Positions 10,834-23,032 are shown, counted from the first letter of the stretch. The stretch: DNA of 64,000 nt from Mariannaea sp. PMI_226 (GCA_024336345.1 JANFOG010000011.1:310001-374000), one strand, 5' to 3'. Numbers and translations are program-made. Notes: generated by a model from the sequence alone, not told the origin.

Positions 10834-11916
10834 ATGGGTTGCACCTGTCGTGTTGCTCCATTGCGATTCTTCGTCCAGGGCCTTTCGCAGGTCCACAGAT
10901 TCGAGACACCATCATTTCTTCGCTACCGCTCTACCTCGACTACACCCCTCAGCAACAGCGGCACGCGACAGTCTCGACTGCTCCATGCCTCACGATACCT
11001 GAAGCAAGATGCCAATAACAATGGTAATATGTCGTCCGAATCTAGCGGGGAGCCGGCTTCGATTGGTTCGACTACGAGCGAACCTCCTTCGGTGAAGGAA
11101 AGTCAACAAGAAGCGTCGGGCCCTTCAGAAAGCATACATTCGACTGAACCTCTCGACCCAACGGAGAACACCAAAGCGACAGAAAATGATAGGTCTGGGA
11201 ACGATAGGAGCGGTACCAATAGGATGGTGAAGAGAGCGAGATGGGCAGAGAAACCTTGGTTAGAAAGACCTCGGGGTCCAGCCATGCTGGGTAAACCGAA
11301 ACCTACAAAATATACGGGACCCTTGGCTTTGGACTTCAACGGCCCTTCGGTCGAAGAGCCGAAGCAAGACAAGCCCCTCTGGAAGATTCAAAAGGAAGCT
11401 TTGAAGGAGAAGTTCCCTGAAGGCTGGAACCCACGCAAGCGACTCTCCCCCGACGCCCTTGCTGGTATCCGCGCACTGAACGCTCAGTTTCCCGACGTCT
11501 ACACCACCTCGACTCTGGCCTCAAGATTCGAGGTCTCGCCGGAGAACATCCGTCGAATTCTGAAAAGCAAGTGGCAACCCAACTCCGACGAGGAGAGAAG
11601 ACGTCAGGACCGTTGGTACAAGCGTGGCATGCAAATCTGGGATCAGCAGGCGGCAATAGGTATCAAACCACCGCGCAAGTGGCGCCTTGAGGGTATCACT
11701 AGAGATTCGGATTATCATGTCCGGCGACAGGCGGCTATTAGGCGGAACCGCTCCTTGGATGAGCAGGACGACCGGGAGGTTCGAGCAAACATGCGTGGGC
11801 AATCGGACAGCTCGTATCCGCGCAACTCCTCATTCTCAGGTAACTCGTTCTCGAGCAGACCGTCATCAAACAGACAGGGCTGGAGCAAGCCCTCCGACAA
11901 ACCTCGCCGTTTCTGA
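10834..11916 (+). CDS. RRG9: Rrg9-like mitochondrial protein (neugrin family)
   Basis: Single exon, 360 residues. The N-terminal 60 residues are rich in Arg, Ser and Thr and almost free of acidic residues, typical of a matrix-targeting peptide. The middle (about 65-130) is a low-complexity Ser/Thr/Glu linker. The conserved neugrin/Rrg9 core lies at about 180-250, from KPLWKIQKEALKEKF through ALNAQFPDVYTTSTLASRF to ENIRRILKSKW, which looks like a helix-turn-helix fold. It is followed by a basic region and a Ser/Asn/Arg-rich tail. Yeast Rrg9 is needed for respiratory growth and mitochondrial genome maintenance, and human neugrin takes part in 16S rRNA assembly. The ATG at 10834 is chosen because starting at the next Met (65) would lose the targeting sequence. 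Confidence 0.85.
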   Translation: MGCTCRVAPLRFFVQGLSQVHRFETPSFLRYRSTSTTPLSNSGTRQSRLLHASRYLKQDANNNGNMSSESSGEPASIGSTTSEPPSVKESQQEASGPSESIHSTEPLDPTENTKATENDRSGNDRSGTNRMVKRARWAEKPWLERPRGPAMLGKPKPTKYTGPLALDFNGPSVEEPKQDKPLWKIQKEALKEKFPEGWNPRKRLSPDALAGIRALNAQFPDVYTTSTLASRFEVSPENIRRILKSKWQPNSDEERRRQDRWYKRGMQIWDQQAAIGIKPPRKWRLEGITRDSDYHVRRQAAIRRNRSLDEQDDREVRANMRGQSDSSYPRNSSFSGNSFSSRPSSNRQGWSKPSDKPRRF

Positions 11917-12097
11917 AAGAACAAAAAAAAAACAAATCTGTATTATCAACGCTACATGACTGAAATTATAGAGTTCGGATATCACGACGTGTATTATTAT
12001 CTAGATGTATCTTTTACCTTACTCTACGCTACATAATGACCCAATCTCAGAACATATACTAAGAGCTTTTATACTCTGCTTATTTGCATGCGTGTGG

Positions 12098-12119
12098 TTT
12101 TTTTTTTTTTTTTTTTTTT
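12098..12119 (+). repeat. Poly-T tract (22 bases)
   Basis: Uninterrupted T run in the 3' flank of the Rrg9-like gene. Confidence 0.9.
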
Positions 12120-12583
12120 GGGCTAGCAAAGCCATCAATTGCGTATTCCAGCATTCTCAATATGATATTTGTGCACACCTATTGCTTGAGGAAATGTCGT
12201 ACCTAGCACCTAAGACAAATTTCAATTTCAGCATCTCATCTACCAGCATAAGGGGACTATCCGAACCATATATTGATGATCTCAATCGAGTAGGAATTCT
12301 CAACGCTCGAACACTTTTTTTTATGACTTAATTACTCTGTACGGTAAGTAAAGACTAGGTTGTTTGAGATGTGACGTCGACCATTAGTGGCTATCGTCAA
12401 ACCCACGCTGTCCAATCACTGCCCAAAAGGACACGGTCCCTCGGCGCTTAAAGGCACCTCACCTTACCTACCTGTAATAGTCTCACTTGCACATGTTACA
12501 GATTCGACGTTAACCTTGTTTCAACCCCTCGCCCTCTTTCATCCCTTCTCCAACCACCGAGCTGCCAAACTCTGGCAATATAT

Positions 12584-12609
12584 TCTCTCTCTGTCTCTCT
12601 CTCTCTCTC
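12584..12609 (+). repeat. (CT)n microsatellite in SDR leader
   Basis: CT repeat with a single G interruption, about 150 bases before the SDR start codon. Confidence 0.85.
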
Positions 12610-12755
12610 GCCCACCCTCTCTGTCAAATATCAATTTACTTCTGGACACGCTCCTTTTCTGGCACATTCAGTCTATTGCGCAAGTGCGCTCTTTCGACGT
12701 CAACTCGCCAACTCATCAGCAAGGTGCCTTTCTCAACCGGCTCACTCATTTCATC

Positions 12756-13918
12756 ATGCCACGCACTGCGACGGCGTACCAGCGCCCACCTCAGCATGAC
12801 TCTTGGTTTGCTCCTCTATCCGTCGACCTCATCCTCAAGGTCCTCAACACAACCATTCTTCACCCCTTCATCGCATGGATCATCCCTCTATGTTTCCGCG
12901 CGCAGACGGTGAAGTGGGAGGCACCCCCCATGGTCATCTCCATCATATGGGCCACCTTTCTCACTTTGTGCTGGATGGCCGGTGTGATCAACCAACGCAT
13001 CGGCCACGGCATGCCGCGTGAAGTTGACCTGAGTGAAGAGGTCATTGTTGTCACAGGCGGTGCCAGCGGCCTTGGCTTGCTCGTCGCAGAGGTGTACGGC
13101 ATGCGTGGCGCGTCTGTTGCGGTTCTAGACGTGAATGAGATGGAGAACACAGAGTCAAGGGGTGTTACATACTACAAGTGTGATGTCAGCGACAAGGCAC
13201 AGGTCGCCAAGGTCGCAGACCAGATCGAGAAAGATGTAAGTGCTGGATGATATTTCTAACCTAGCCTCTACCTGTTATGTGTTCGTCATGTGCTAACCTA
13301 GAAATCTCATAGCTGGGTACTCCCACTGTTCTCATCAACAATGCTGCCATTGTGATCGGCAAGACTCTGTTGGACCTCTCCCTGGATGAGATTGACAAGA
13401 GTCTCACAACAAACCTCCTGGGCCCCTTTTATTGCCTCAAGGTTTTCCTGCCAGCCATCATCCGCGGGGGCAACGGCGGGACTATCGTCAACATCTCATC
13501 CGTGATCGGCACTGTCGGCGCCGCTCAGCTCACAGACTACGCCGCAGCCAAAGCCGGCCTCTCGGCGCTCCACCGCTCGCTGACTGCCGAACTCCGGGAG
13601 AGCCACCCGGAGATCCGGACGGTGCTTGTCACCCCGGGGCAGGTCAGCACGCCCTTATTCTACGGGGTGCAGACACCAAACACCTTCATAGCGCCTGTGG
13701 TGGAGCCTGTCGACGTGACCAAGGAGATCATCGCTGCCATTGACAGCGGGAGAGGCGCAACGGTGGCAATGCCCCTCTATGCCCGCTGGATCGATTGGTA
13801 CAACGTCCTCCCCGTTGGCGTTCAGGTGATTGTGCGTGCGATTGCGGGGGTGGATAAGGGGATGAAGACGTTTATCGGTCGACATGCTAGGAAATCTGAC
13901 GAGAACAGCTCACGATAG
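12756..13918 (+). CDS. Membrane-anchored short-chain dehydrogenase/reductase
   Basis: NAD(P)-dependent oxidoreductase of the classical SDR fold, closest in layout to the SDR16C/RDH10 and 17-beta-HSD11 group (membrane-bound retinol or steroid-type reductases). Exons 12756-13235 and 13313-13918, phase-0 intron of 77 b with GTAAGT donor and TGCTAAC branch; 361 residues. Hydrophobic segments lie at about 33-50 and 58-78, before the Rossmann fold. Cofactor motif TGGASGLG is at 100-107, structural NNA at 169-171, catalytic Ser in ISS at 221-223, and catalytic Tyr236 and Lys240 (YAAAK). All catalytic residues are present, so the enzyme should be active on ER or lipid-droplet membranes. Substrate cannot be read from sequence. 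Neighbours give no pathway hint. Confidence 0.87.
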
Positions 13919-16900
13919 CTTGGCGCAGGCGCCATGCAGATTTGGATTGGTATATCATTAGTCATGTGAGAAGGCAGGGCTGTAATGGCTGTTGACATGT
14001 ATATTAATGCAAGCGGATACGGAGCGGTAATGTGATGGAATTCGATTCCAACTACGCCTAACTGATAGATCTGATAAAACAAATACGATAAAACAAATAC
14101 CTTTTACGTCAACAAACTTGGCGGCTATCATCATTATCCGGACCCTCCTTCTGAGCCTGAATGCAAGGTTATCCATACGATTGAGTTGAATCCAGATTAC
14201 AGAGATTGACGACAGCCTTGTCTGTGAACGCTTTCGTAACCCACATGGAGCTGAGAAGGGAACCCCCACGTAACCAAATCTGAAATGTGGTAAAATGTGT
14301 ATCAGCGGGGGGAGACGACCAACAAACCCGGAGCGGCGGATCAACCAATCATGTCTCTTGTTCTTGCACACGACAGGGGGGAGAGAAATGCGGAAACTGC
14401 GGATGGGTAAAGAAGGTAGACGAGACGCCGCCGCGCCGGCGGGTTGTTGGGATTTTAGATAACTGTCCATTACTGCTTGCCAGCAGAATGGCGCGGGGGC
14501 TAAGCTTTAAAACATGGCTAGGGTGAGGTTGAAAGTCTGGATGAGACGATAAACCAAAAGCAGTTGTGCTCGGATGAAGGTGGGATATCACATAACTACT
14601 CCGTTTTACTCCGTACCACAGTGCCTGGAAACTACGCCGTAATTAAAGTGAAGGAGGGGGAGAAAACATTCAACAAGCATATGGCTCAGTTGGATCTCAT
14701 TAGAGTCGCAATAGTTTGAACGCATCACTTCGGAAGCCGGCCGAGGACACCACGACTTGAAAGTAGGATTATCCGTAGTAGACACACTGGTCATTCTCGA
14801 AGAAGCAACTGACGCGTCGAGAACTTCAACGACCAGATGCACGCCATTTCGCATTGAAAAGCCATGGCGCACCGAAGGCAAGTGTTGGTGATGGTGTGGT
14901 GCGTGGGGTGGTGACACAAAGGAGGCAGACAAACGAGCCAGCGATTGTTGCCGATGTTAGTGGCGGCGGGTTCATTTCCGCTCCCGCTTGTTCTTGGATA
15001 ATTGACAGCTCAGTCCCGGGCGGGCGCGGGAGAATGAAAGCGAGAATTGGGCAAGAGAAAGACAATGTGCGCCGGCTCTTGCAGCGTTGCGGGCGCTTTT
15101 TCCTGCGACGAACGGCCGCGGGACCATCTGGGTTTGGCACGGCACGCCTTTTACAGACGAGGGTTCGACAAGAACGGGAGAGTGGTTCCGACGAGAAAGC
15201 TAAGGAGCCGAGCATTCGGTGAAGAGAAGAGGAACCCGGCGGCAGCCATCAGTTATGGTCCTTGACTTCACGGAAAAAAGGCGTGCGGAGATGGACAGGA
15301 AAGCCTTTTCCTAGAGAACCGAGACACTGTAGTAAAAATGAACCAACAGAGAACCACCATCAGCTGGTTGACGAAGAGGAGGGTGAGTGATTATGATGGC
15401 TGTGAAACCAAGAAATGAAAGAGCAAGGGCAAACCCTCCCCCGGGAGCCTGGAGTCGATGGATATTGTTACGCCCGTTGAAACTGGGGGTGTTTAGGACA
15501 CCAAGCCCAGCCATCGAAATCGGGTTGAACCGTGGTTAGAATCCGGGTGAGGTGTGAACGATTGATGAGGGTCGGATGGTGGGGGGGAATGCTGAAAAGG
15601 ATTTGGGTTTGATGGATGGAAGAATACGACGGGCGCGTCCTCAGGGCGTTGAAGGCTTCAAAAGCGCCCGCAAAGCTGCAGCTTCCACCAGTCGAGACTA
15701 GTAGAGGAGATGTGAGATGCCTAACTGGGGCTGCAAGGGTTGGTTCTAAGGTATAAGTAGTTTGCTTCCGAGCTACTAGGTAATAAAAGCTTGTGTGGAG
15801 GATGATGCCATGTTCATGTTGTACATGTAACTTGGAGTCGACGACATGCGACTTCGTCATGAGCAGCGGTTTAGTTGGCGGCTGTTTCTCCAACATCGGC
15901 CGATGCTTGGAGGTACATTGGATGGGACAAAGAGAAGCTTTACCTAAGCAAACACGGAGAGAGTAAAGAGAGCACGCGACACTCCGAAGCAGGTTGCAGT
16001 ACGTAGGTAAACAGGCAGTAACCATGGAGCAGGCAATCCCTATTTAGCGAAGAGTGCAGCGCATATGTCGTCATTCTATACTACTGTAGGTGCTATAGTA
16101 GCCGCCAGGGACGGCAATTGTACTCCGTACTTTCCCCATTGATTCTATCAAAGAAATGCACAGGTCACCAGAGAAGGGCTTGGAGGGGCCAAGGGAAGGA
16201 AGGTGAGAAGGTGGAGGACACTGGTGCATTAGATGAAAAGTATCCAAATGCATACCTTCAATTGCAATTCATGAATTGAATACCTGCACTTCCTCGCCCC
16301 ATGTATGCAGTACTTCCACCTTGATGCACAGGCATGCAGAAATTCGGAGTGTACCTACCTAAGGTAACTTAGCACAAGCCTCCAGACTCCAGGCCCCCCC
16401 TCCCTCCCCTCTTACGAAGTGCTGTCGACCCTCATCACAACCTGGCGTGACTGGTCACATTCATGCATTCATTCGTTCGTTCTTTTTATCCTGTTCGGCA
16501 ACTCGCTGCAATTTTTTTTTTCTCTTATCAGCGCCCGCCGACCAACATACCCACCAATCACGACGCCACCTACAGGGCCGCCACGCGGGCACCCCAGTCC
16601 CGAACGCGAGACTCCCGGCCTGCCGGCCCAAGCCTCTCCTGTAACTGGCGGGCTGTCGGCGTGGTCTTACTGTGTACTGTGGTATGGAAAAGAACCTTTT
16701 GGCCCTGCGTTGAGCCCTGGAATGGATGGCCGGGGGGGTCCCTGAACCCGATTTTAGCTGCTGTCCACCACGCAGAGTTGGCCCCTCCTCCCCCAGATAA
16801 GCCTCATCTCCAAGACCTGCTAGCCTCGACGCAGTTTGGCAGTTCGTTGCCAAGTCTCCATCCCGTCTCCAGTCAAGTTCAATCCTGAACGGATCCCGGG

Positions 16901-17426
16901 CCAAAAGCCCAAGCCAGGCCAAAGCCAGTCCATACCGTCCATGCCATGACGCCAAGCGATGACTGCTCGGCATGGTACACCCCCCTCTGCGGCCGCCCCT
17001 CTTCCCATCATGTTTCCTTTCTCTACTTGCAGCTTCGAGTCGCTCACAGAGCAACCCATGAACCTTATGAAAGTCTCCCAACTCCCAACTCTCAACTCGC
17101 ATCTCCCCTTTGGCTGAACTTCTGATCCTGTGAGGCCTCTACTATTCGCAACCTCATACTATTATACCCTCTATTTCGGTCCACCCCTTTTCTGCCTGCA
17201 AACTCACCGTCTGACCTTGATCGCCTCTGTCCACTTCCATCTGTACCCACCGCGGCAGACTCGGGGGCATTCTCTCGGCAGAAATCTCCAGCGTTGCAAC
17301 TCACGCGTTCCGGCTTCAGTCTCTTGTCGCTCTGTCTTTTGTAGCATCTGCCCCCAGATGGTGTACTAAAGTCTCGCCAAGCTTGCACAGCCCAAGGTTT
17401 CCCACGGTGGAGGAGCCATATCAACC
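13919..17426. other. Long gene-free interval before the kinase-like gene
   Basis: The interval of 3.5 kb has several open frames over 100 codons on the minus strand (for example 15468-16025 and 16461-17102) without recognisable domains. It contains a perfect 14-base tandem repeat (14073-14100), ACTCCGTAC words (about 14597-14616, 16120-16130) and a TACCTACCTAAGGTA cluster (16351-16368). The C-rich last kilobase is probably a long leader/promoter of the gene at 17427. Confidence 0.5.
14073..14100 (+). repeat. 14-base perfect tandem repeat
   Basis: GATAAAACAAATAC occurs twice in direct succession. Confidence 0.9.
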
Positions 17427-19250
17427 ATGGGTTACTGGTGGGTTGACTCAAGGATCGAGGCCACCGTCACCCGGCAGTTCGTTCTAAATCAGTTACTCCC
17501 GGATGAGATTGAGCGGCTGGATCGCCCTGTCGCCTTTGGCAGCGAGGACTTGACGGAGCGAACATACTGGGACAGCATTCGCCATGACGCCCCTCGTCTC
17601 TTTCTTATCCTCGTCGACCTCGGCGTTCCGGATCAGATATTCGGCGTCATCGATGATGGGTGGGATGATAACGAGCTACCGATTGCGCTCGAAGACGTCG
17701 ATCGCTTACAGCTGGCCCCGGCCCGTGATGAACGATTAGATCGAAAGTTCTACCAGCGACAGTTCCACTACCTACTGAAACCACTCTCACGTGGAAACCA
17801 TGTTGACTACATGGATCACGAAGTCGTGCCCATTGATGTTGTAGAACGTTCTTCGCTCACATCCCACAAGTCTCATGCTATAGAAAAAGTCAGCCTACCC
17901 AATGTCCCTGGATCCGTCTTCTGCCGCCGGAAATATACTCTAGGACAAGCATCTAGCGCAATGCACATATCAGAATTCCTAGAAGCCATCCAGAATATCA
18001 AGGGCCTCCAAAACGAACACATGGTTTCATATTGGGCATCTTATACTCAGAAAGGAATCGGCTACGTGCTCTTCCTTCCGCCAAGTGACTATACTCTCAA
18101 ATCTTTCTTGTCAACAACACCATCCTCGTTCAAAAACCTTCCCAAAAAGGACCGAAGGGAACTCGTGGTAAACTGGATACTGTGTCTTGTTGATACCTTG
18201 TGCTATCTACATAGCAAAAACCGCGCTCACGCTTGCATCAAACCTTCCACAATTCTATTTACAAATCAAAATCACATCTTCTTCTCCGACTCAACCCGCC
18301 TGACCCCAGATGGCATGCTTCACCACACCGACAAGGCATCATTTGACCGCGAGCGATATGACTATGCAGCTCCCGAGGTATGGTTCCGTCCTTCAGGACC
18401 TTCGAGCCCACCAGGCAGGTTTATGGGCCTTGGATCTCCCTCCACACCGCCTGAGGATAGCGGGTTCAACATCACGAGGAGCTACGATTACACTGGCTCT
18501 CCTACCGGCATGATGGTTGCTTCAAATCCCCAGCTAGGTCTACAACAGGCCGACATCTTCTCCCTTGGATGCATCATTCTAGAACTCTTGTCCTTTCTTG
18601 TAAAACGGTCATCAAGTAAATTTGCCGCCTTTCGATCTGCCAAGCACAAAACTGCTGGGCGTGGAGGTGCTGTTCTCGATACCTCGTTCCACAAGAACTT
18701 GGGGCAAGTCGAGGCATGGATGTCTGCCTTGGCTAAGGAAGCTTCAAGAAAAGTGTCAGACAGAGACGGCGCTCATGTTTTCCGAGGTGTCAGCCAGATG
18801 CTGCATGTCGTGACTGGCATGCTCTCGGTCAATCCATTCGATCGACCACCGGCTATCGAGGTGCAGCAGCGCATTTATCAGATTCTGACCGAAACCTGCG
18901 GCACTTCGGAGCCTCATTGCGTTCACCAATACACGCCTGACTTGGAATATGGATTTGGGAGAATGCACATCCAGCCGCCTAGAGATGGATCATCACGTCA
19001 AGCACCTCACCGAGGCAGCTTTGCGTATGGCACTCCTCGATCTTTCCCACACAGCCGCAACAATAGTAGTGGTGGATACTCTCAGACGAGCAGAACGACT
19101 TCTAGCAGTGAAGCAGATATCGATGCCATGTACAACCCAGGCCCTTCTGGTCCGCAGCGGATCAGGGCTCAGGGATCGTGGCCTATGAACCCCGCATATA
19201 TGGTAAACCCTGCGTTGGCTCCTGGGTCGCTATATGTTGCAGGCCCATAA
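17427..19250 (+). CDS. Protein kinase-like protein, probable pseudokinase
   Basis: Single exon, 607 residues. The N-terminus (1-110) is a separate region beginning MGYWWVDSRIEATVTRQFV that I do not recognise. A kinase-like fold follows from about 120 to 480: a possible ATP Lys in CRRKY (Lys169), helix C with Glu in SEFLEAIQNIKGL, hinge near GYVLFLPPSDYTL. The catalytic loop reads H-A-C-I-K-P-S-T-I (268-276), so the HRD Asp is Cys. The Mg-binding DFG is D-S-T (288-290). The APE motif is kept (315-317), and the C-lobe ends with PFDRPPAIEVQQRI. Loss of the catalytic Asp and of DFG suggests a scaffold or allosteric role. The tail (500-607) is Ser/Pro/Gly-rich and disordered. Kinase-fold call is sure; inactivity is inferred; biological role is unknown. 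The ATG at 17427 has a good context (ACCATGG). Confidence 0.82.
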   Translation: MGYWWVDSRIEATVTRQFVLNQLLPDEIERLDRPVAFGSEDLTERTYWDSIRHDAPRLFLILVDLGVPDQIFGVIDDGWDDNELPIALEDVDRLQLAPARDERLDRKFYQRQFHYLLKPLSRGNHVDYMDHEVVPIDVVERSSLTSHKSHAIEKVSLPNVPGSVFCRRKYTLGQASSAMHISEFLEAIQNIKGLQNEHMVSYWASYTQKGIGYVLFLPPSDYTLKSFLSTTPSSFKNLPKKDRRELVVNWILCLVDTLCYLHSKNRAHACIKPSTILFTNQNHIFFSDSTRLTPDGMLHHTDKASFDRERYDYAAPEVWFRPSGPSSPPGRFMGLGSPSTPPEDSGFNITRSYDYTGSPTGMMVASNPQLGLQQADIFSLGCIILELLSFLVKRSSSKFAAFRSAKHKTAGRGGAVLDTSFHKNLGQVEAWMSALAKEASRKVSDRDGAHVFRGVSQMLHVVTGMLSVNPFDRPPAIEVQQRIYQILTETCGTSEPHCVHQYTPDLEYGFGRMHIQPPRDGSSRQAPHRGSFAYGTPRSFPHSRNNSSGGYSQTSRTTSSSEADIDAMYNPGPSGPQRIRAQGSWPMNPAYMVNPALAPGSLYVAGP

Positions 19251-21278
19251 TGCTTGGAAACAGACTATGTTTTCGGATGACTCCGATAGTGTTTTATTCA
19301 TATCGCTTTTTTTCTTTCTCTCTATCTGGGGTCTATGATGTTCTGGATGAAGGGTTACGATATTGGAATTACTTTGGGTTTTCAAACCTGTGAAAGCAAT
19401 TCTTCACATTGCTATGACGCGAATTGGGATGGCAGGCTTTTTTGGTTTGAAATTTAACGAATAATCCTATATGGATTGGAACAGAGGCATCTACTTTCAC
19501 TGCTAAGCATGACGGTATGGGATGTATTATCATAAGGACTGGTTTGGTGCATTTTAACGACGGACGCGAACTCGGCGACTATTTTATATGATGAATGATA
19601 TATATGTCATAACTGAGCCTCCAAATAATGAAAAGTCTCGGAACATAAAATTGGGCAATGGATGGTTACACTCAACTCATACTGAGAGCCTAATTAGAAT
19701 GCTTGGATATGATGTGATGGGCTCGTGGCAGAAGCAAAAATCTCAGCTTGTTCAAGATCAATAGTAATGATTCTCGTCAATATTGATAGTTGACTGCTTT
19801 CCTGACTTCATCGTTACAGTCTCACCGCAACTCCAGCCCCAAAAGAAATGATGGCTGGAATCGATACCCTAAACCTCTGTGACGAGATTACGGGTTCGAG
19901 TGAGCTCTCGCGGTGACTACGAACAGAGCTATTATAAATCAATGTAGATTGCAAGCACCAGCTTGGTTAAATTATCTATGGGAGCATATCCAGCCTATCC
20001 AATATCATACATGAATGCATGCCCCGGACCAGTATGGAATATGCTGCAAAATCTCATCACGTCGCAAACTTAAAATGCGTCAACTTTCGTATGATGTAGA
20101 AAGTATAGTTAGGTAGCTACGAATTGTGCGTTTTTAGAAGAGGAATTCCGTGATAATTAAGAATTTATGCCTGCTTTGAATGCAGCCTGGTGATGTCTTG
20201 GGGGTTTTTCTTTAACAACCCAGTGTGTCAGAGTTGAGTGTACGTCAAGCATGGTTTGAGCAAATGCACTGAAGGAGGGGAGATTAGGAGGGCAGTTGGA
20301 GATTGGAGATTGGAGATGGATGGCCTCAGATGGCTTTTAGCCAGCGTATGTTCCGGCTGTTGCTTTTGGTCGGCTTTGATGGTTCAACAATAACCGTTGC
20401 AGAATAAGAGAGAGAAAACAGGAAAGGACGAATCCCAGACGTTGAGCAGGGGTGGGGAATTACCGGAAAGGGCAGTTCTTATCTTTTGCCATTCACCCAT
20501 TCATTGTATTACGCGGCTGTGGCCCAGTGGCGTAGACATTCGGGCTAAATTGACAGAAAAGGTGTGGAGGGCTTGGAAGAGGTCCAAAAGGTTGTGTTTT
20601 TGGAGGGTGGAGGGGCTTCATGCATGGGAAGGGGTGGGAAGGAGAGAGGGAGGGACGGAGGGAGGGAGCTTGAGGGCTGAGCTCAAGCTGAGACCTTTGC
20701 TTTATTTTTATTTTCCTTTTGTTCTCGTAGTCTCCCCCGTCGTCCTGCAAAAAAAGATGCAACTTAGTCTATGCACTTCTCGAGTGTTTGGGGGCTGAGG
20801 AGCTGGGCATGCTGCAGGAAGTGGAAGTTTTCAGCGAGGCGAACTGAAATCTCACTCCTCATGTGCTGATCTTCTGGGGAAGGGGAGATGACGTACAGCG
20901 CCGTTTCATTTCAAGCATAATCTACGTTATTTAGTTATTTACGCCTGCACGAATCAGAGAGTTAGTCATCCTACGAGTGGATTGGGGGACCGGGTGAGTG
21001 GGAGGAGGCTTGGCAGATCCTCTTTGTTACAACAAGAGTACTTTGGTCCAGGTTCGTCAGATCAAGGCATGATGCTCCCTGTAGGAACGGTTTACAGTGG
21101 CGATGTTCGACAAACGTCGCTCCATCATGAACTGTATCAAGTAAAAAGATATCCATACACCATATTAAGTAAAAAAAAACAAAGAAGAAAAGAAGGGACA
21201 AGACAGGTGCCCACACAGACGCTAAACTTGATCCCACAAGGCGACTTTTTCGTCAGCTAAAGGCATGCATTTCCATCA

Positions 21279-21369
21279 CAGCCCAGCCCAGCTCAGCCCA
21301 GTCCAGTCCAGTCCAATGAAATCCAATCCAATCTTATCCAATCCTATCCTATACTACACTCCTATCCTG
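21279..21369 (+). repeat. Pentamer repeat with drifting unit
   Basis: About 90 bases of five-base units that change along the array: CAGCC, then CAGTC, then CAATC, then CTATC. A few indels interrupt it. Confidence 0.85.
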
Positions 21370-21629
21370 ATTTGGTGTCAGTCCATTGGGATACAGCCAT
21401 GTATTGTACAAGGGACTAGGACTACCTTACGAGGTACTGCGCATCCATGTTTCTACGCACCGTGGTTAGCTTCAAAACGAACGGCACTGGTGGCTCCCAA
21501 GCCGTCGTAAATCACGTCAACTGCGACAGCACACACACCAACCAACTCGGCCATTTACGCGCCATTACTGGCCGTGGCCCCAGCACCTTGCGTGGATGGG
21601 CTTCTCTAAGAGCCAGCGCAACTGATGAC

Positions 21630-21663
21630 GACGACTGTGACGACTGTGACGACTGTGACGACT
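21630..21663 (+). repeat. GACGACTGT tandem repeat
   Basis: Three perfect nine-base units plus a partial fourth. Confidence 0.92.
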
Positions 21664-23011
21664 CGGAAACGGTTTCCTTTGTAGAGGCATTTACCTGCAG
21701 GGCACTATGGTACAGTACCTTGTTATCCAAAGCGCAACAATTCCAAGGACAGATTAAGTACGCAGTACGGAATGGATCTAATTGAGGTCAAGGTGCTGAC
21801 CATCACTTACTTGGCTGTACAGTAGTAATCGATGTCACAAATCACGAATAATTACCTACTTTTTACCTTAGCTATGATAGACCCTCTCCACCCTCTCCCC
21901 ACCCAATTCTTCAAGAAGCCCCTTCGCAAATACTTGGTACTTCGTACAGAGTGCTCACTCAGATGCGGGCAGAATATCTAGAAGATGCAAAGTGGGCATT
22001 ATGCCGAGAGAAAGCAAGGAAACCCGAAAAACACAAGTGGACAGCGATGCGAAGCAGCCAATCACCGCCCCCCTAAAGAAATGCTGGCAGGGCTGGCTCC
22101 CCCCACTGAGGAGAACATTGCCATCAAGGCTTGGTGCTTGCGCTTGGTTCGCTGATTTCCTAGTAGAGGTACGGAGCACTGGTTCCAGGCTGCCACTCTA
22201 CATAGGATTCTTGAAAAGTACCTTTTCTTTCCCCCTCATTCTTTCGCCTTGTAACGCAATAAACGAAGGAAATCCAGAAAACGCCAGTTTGGTTGAAATG
22301 GACTGAAATGACCATTCCCTTGCCAAAAGGAAAAAAAAATGGTACGAACCAGTATCAACGTGACATCTATCTCTCTCTATGTGTGGCCCAAGGCTGGGGG
22401 AGTGAGGGTGAAAGACCCCTGCGACTTTGATGCTCAATACGAAGTACAGTACATAAAGTACATGCAGTACCTGACTACCTGACCTTACATAGTACACATC
22501 GTCGATTCAGGTGGTGGACCAGAAAGCGGCTCAGACCCAACGAACGAACCCCATTTATATCATCTCACTTTTCCTGTCTCGATGTCGCCTCTCTTCCTCT
22601 GTACTTTCGTACTTCATCCTGACATGCTGGAGCGAGGGGACAAGCCCCTCCCAAAAAACACTAGCAGGGTAAAGCAGACAAAAAAAGAGGGACGAGCAAG
22701 GCATCTAAGCGAACTGGCTTGATCTACCGTGCTCAAACGATCCGACCACCCTCTCTGCTGATTGGAAGTATATCTGGATTTCCGCGGCCAGTCCCGTCAT
22801 TTCAAGCTTCTTTTTTTCCTTTTCTTCTTTCCCCTTGTTTATTTTATCTGGCTTGTTCTCAACGGCGCGAGGTCGCATTCCTCCTCTCCCTTAGTCTGCT
22901 ACTGGTAGACTTGGCTACATACACCAAATCTGCAAACGAAAACTTGCTGTCGTTTCCGACATTTTTCGTATCCTGATCTGTCTTTGTTTTACATTCGTTT
23001 CTCGCTTCATC

Positions 23012-23032
23012 TTTTTTTTTTTTTTTTTTTTT
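23012..23032 (+). repeat. Poly-T tract (21 bases)
   Basis: Uninterrupted T run about 380 bases before the start codon of the small membrane-protein gene. Confidence 0.9.

Larger units (their letters stand above)
11917..12755. other. Intergenic region upstream of the SDR gene
   Basis: The region of 839 bases has a poly-T run (12098-12119), a CT microsatellite (12584-12609) inside what is probably the 5' leader, and a CACCTTACCTACCTG cluster (about 12459-12474). No gene was seen. Confidence 0.6.

Noticed and set aside
14682..14693. tRNA A-box-like TGGCTCAGTTGG
   Set aside because: No matching B-box (GGTTCRANNCC) at the right distance and no acceptor or T-stem pairing.
15468..16025. 185-codon minus-strand frame
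   Set aside because: Mixed low-information sequence without domains, splice continuation or a conserved-looking block.
16461..17102. 213-codon minus-strand frame upstream of the pseudokinase gene
   Set aside because: Arg/Trp/Gly-biased composition, no domain, and antisense to the probable C-rich leader of the downstream gene.
21447..21785. 112-codon frame with a Cys-Asp-Asp repeat
   Set aside because: The repeat is a translated GACGACTGT microsatellite with no surrounding coding signal.
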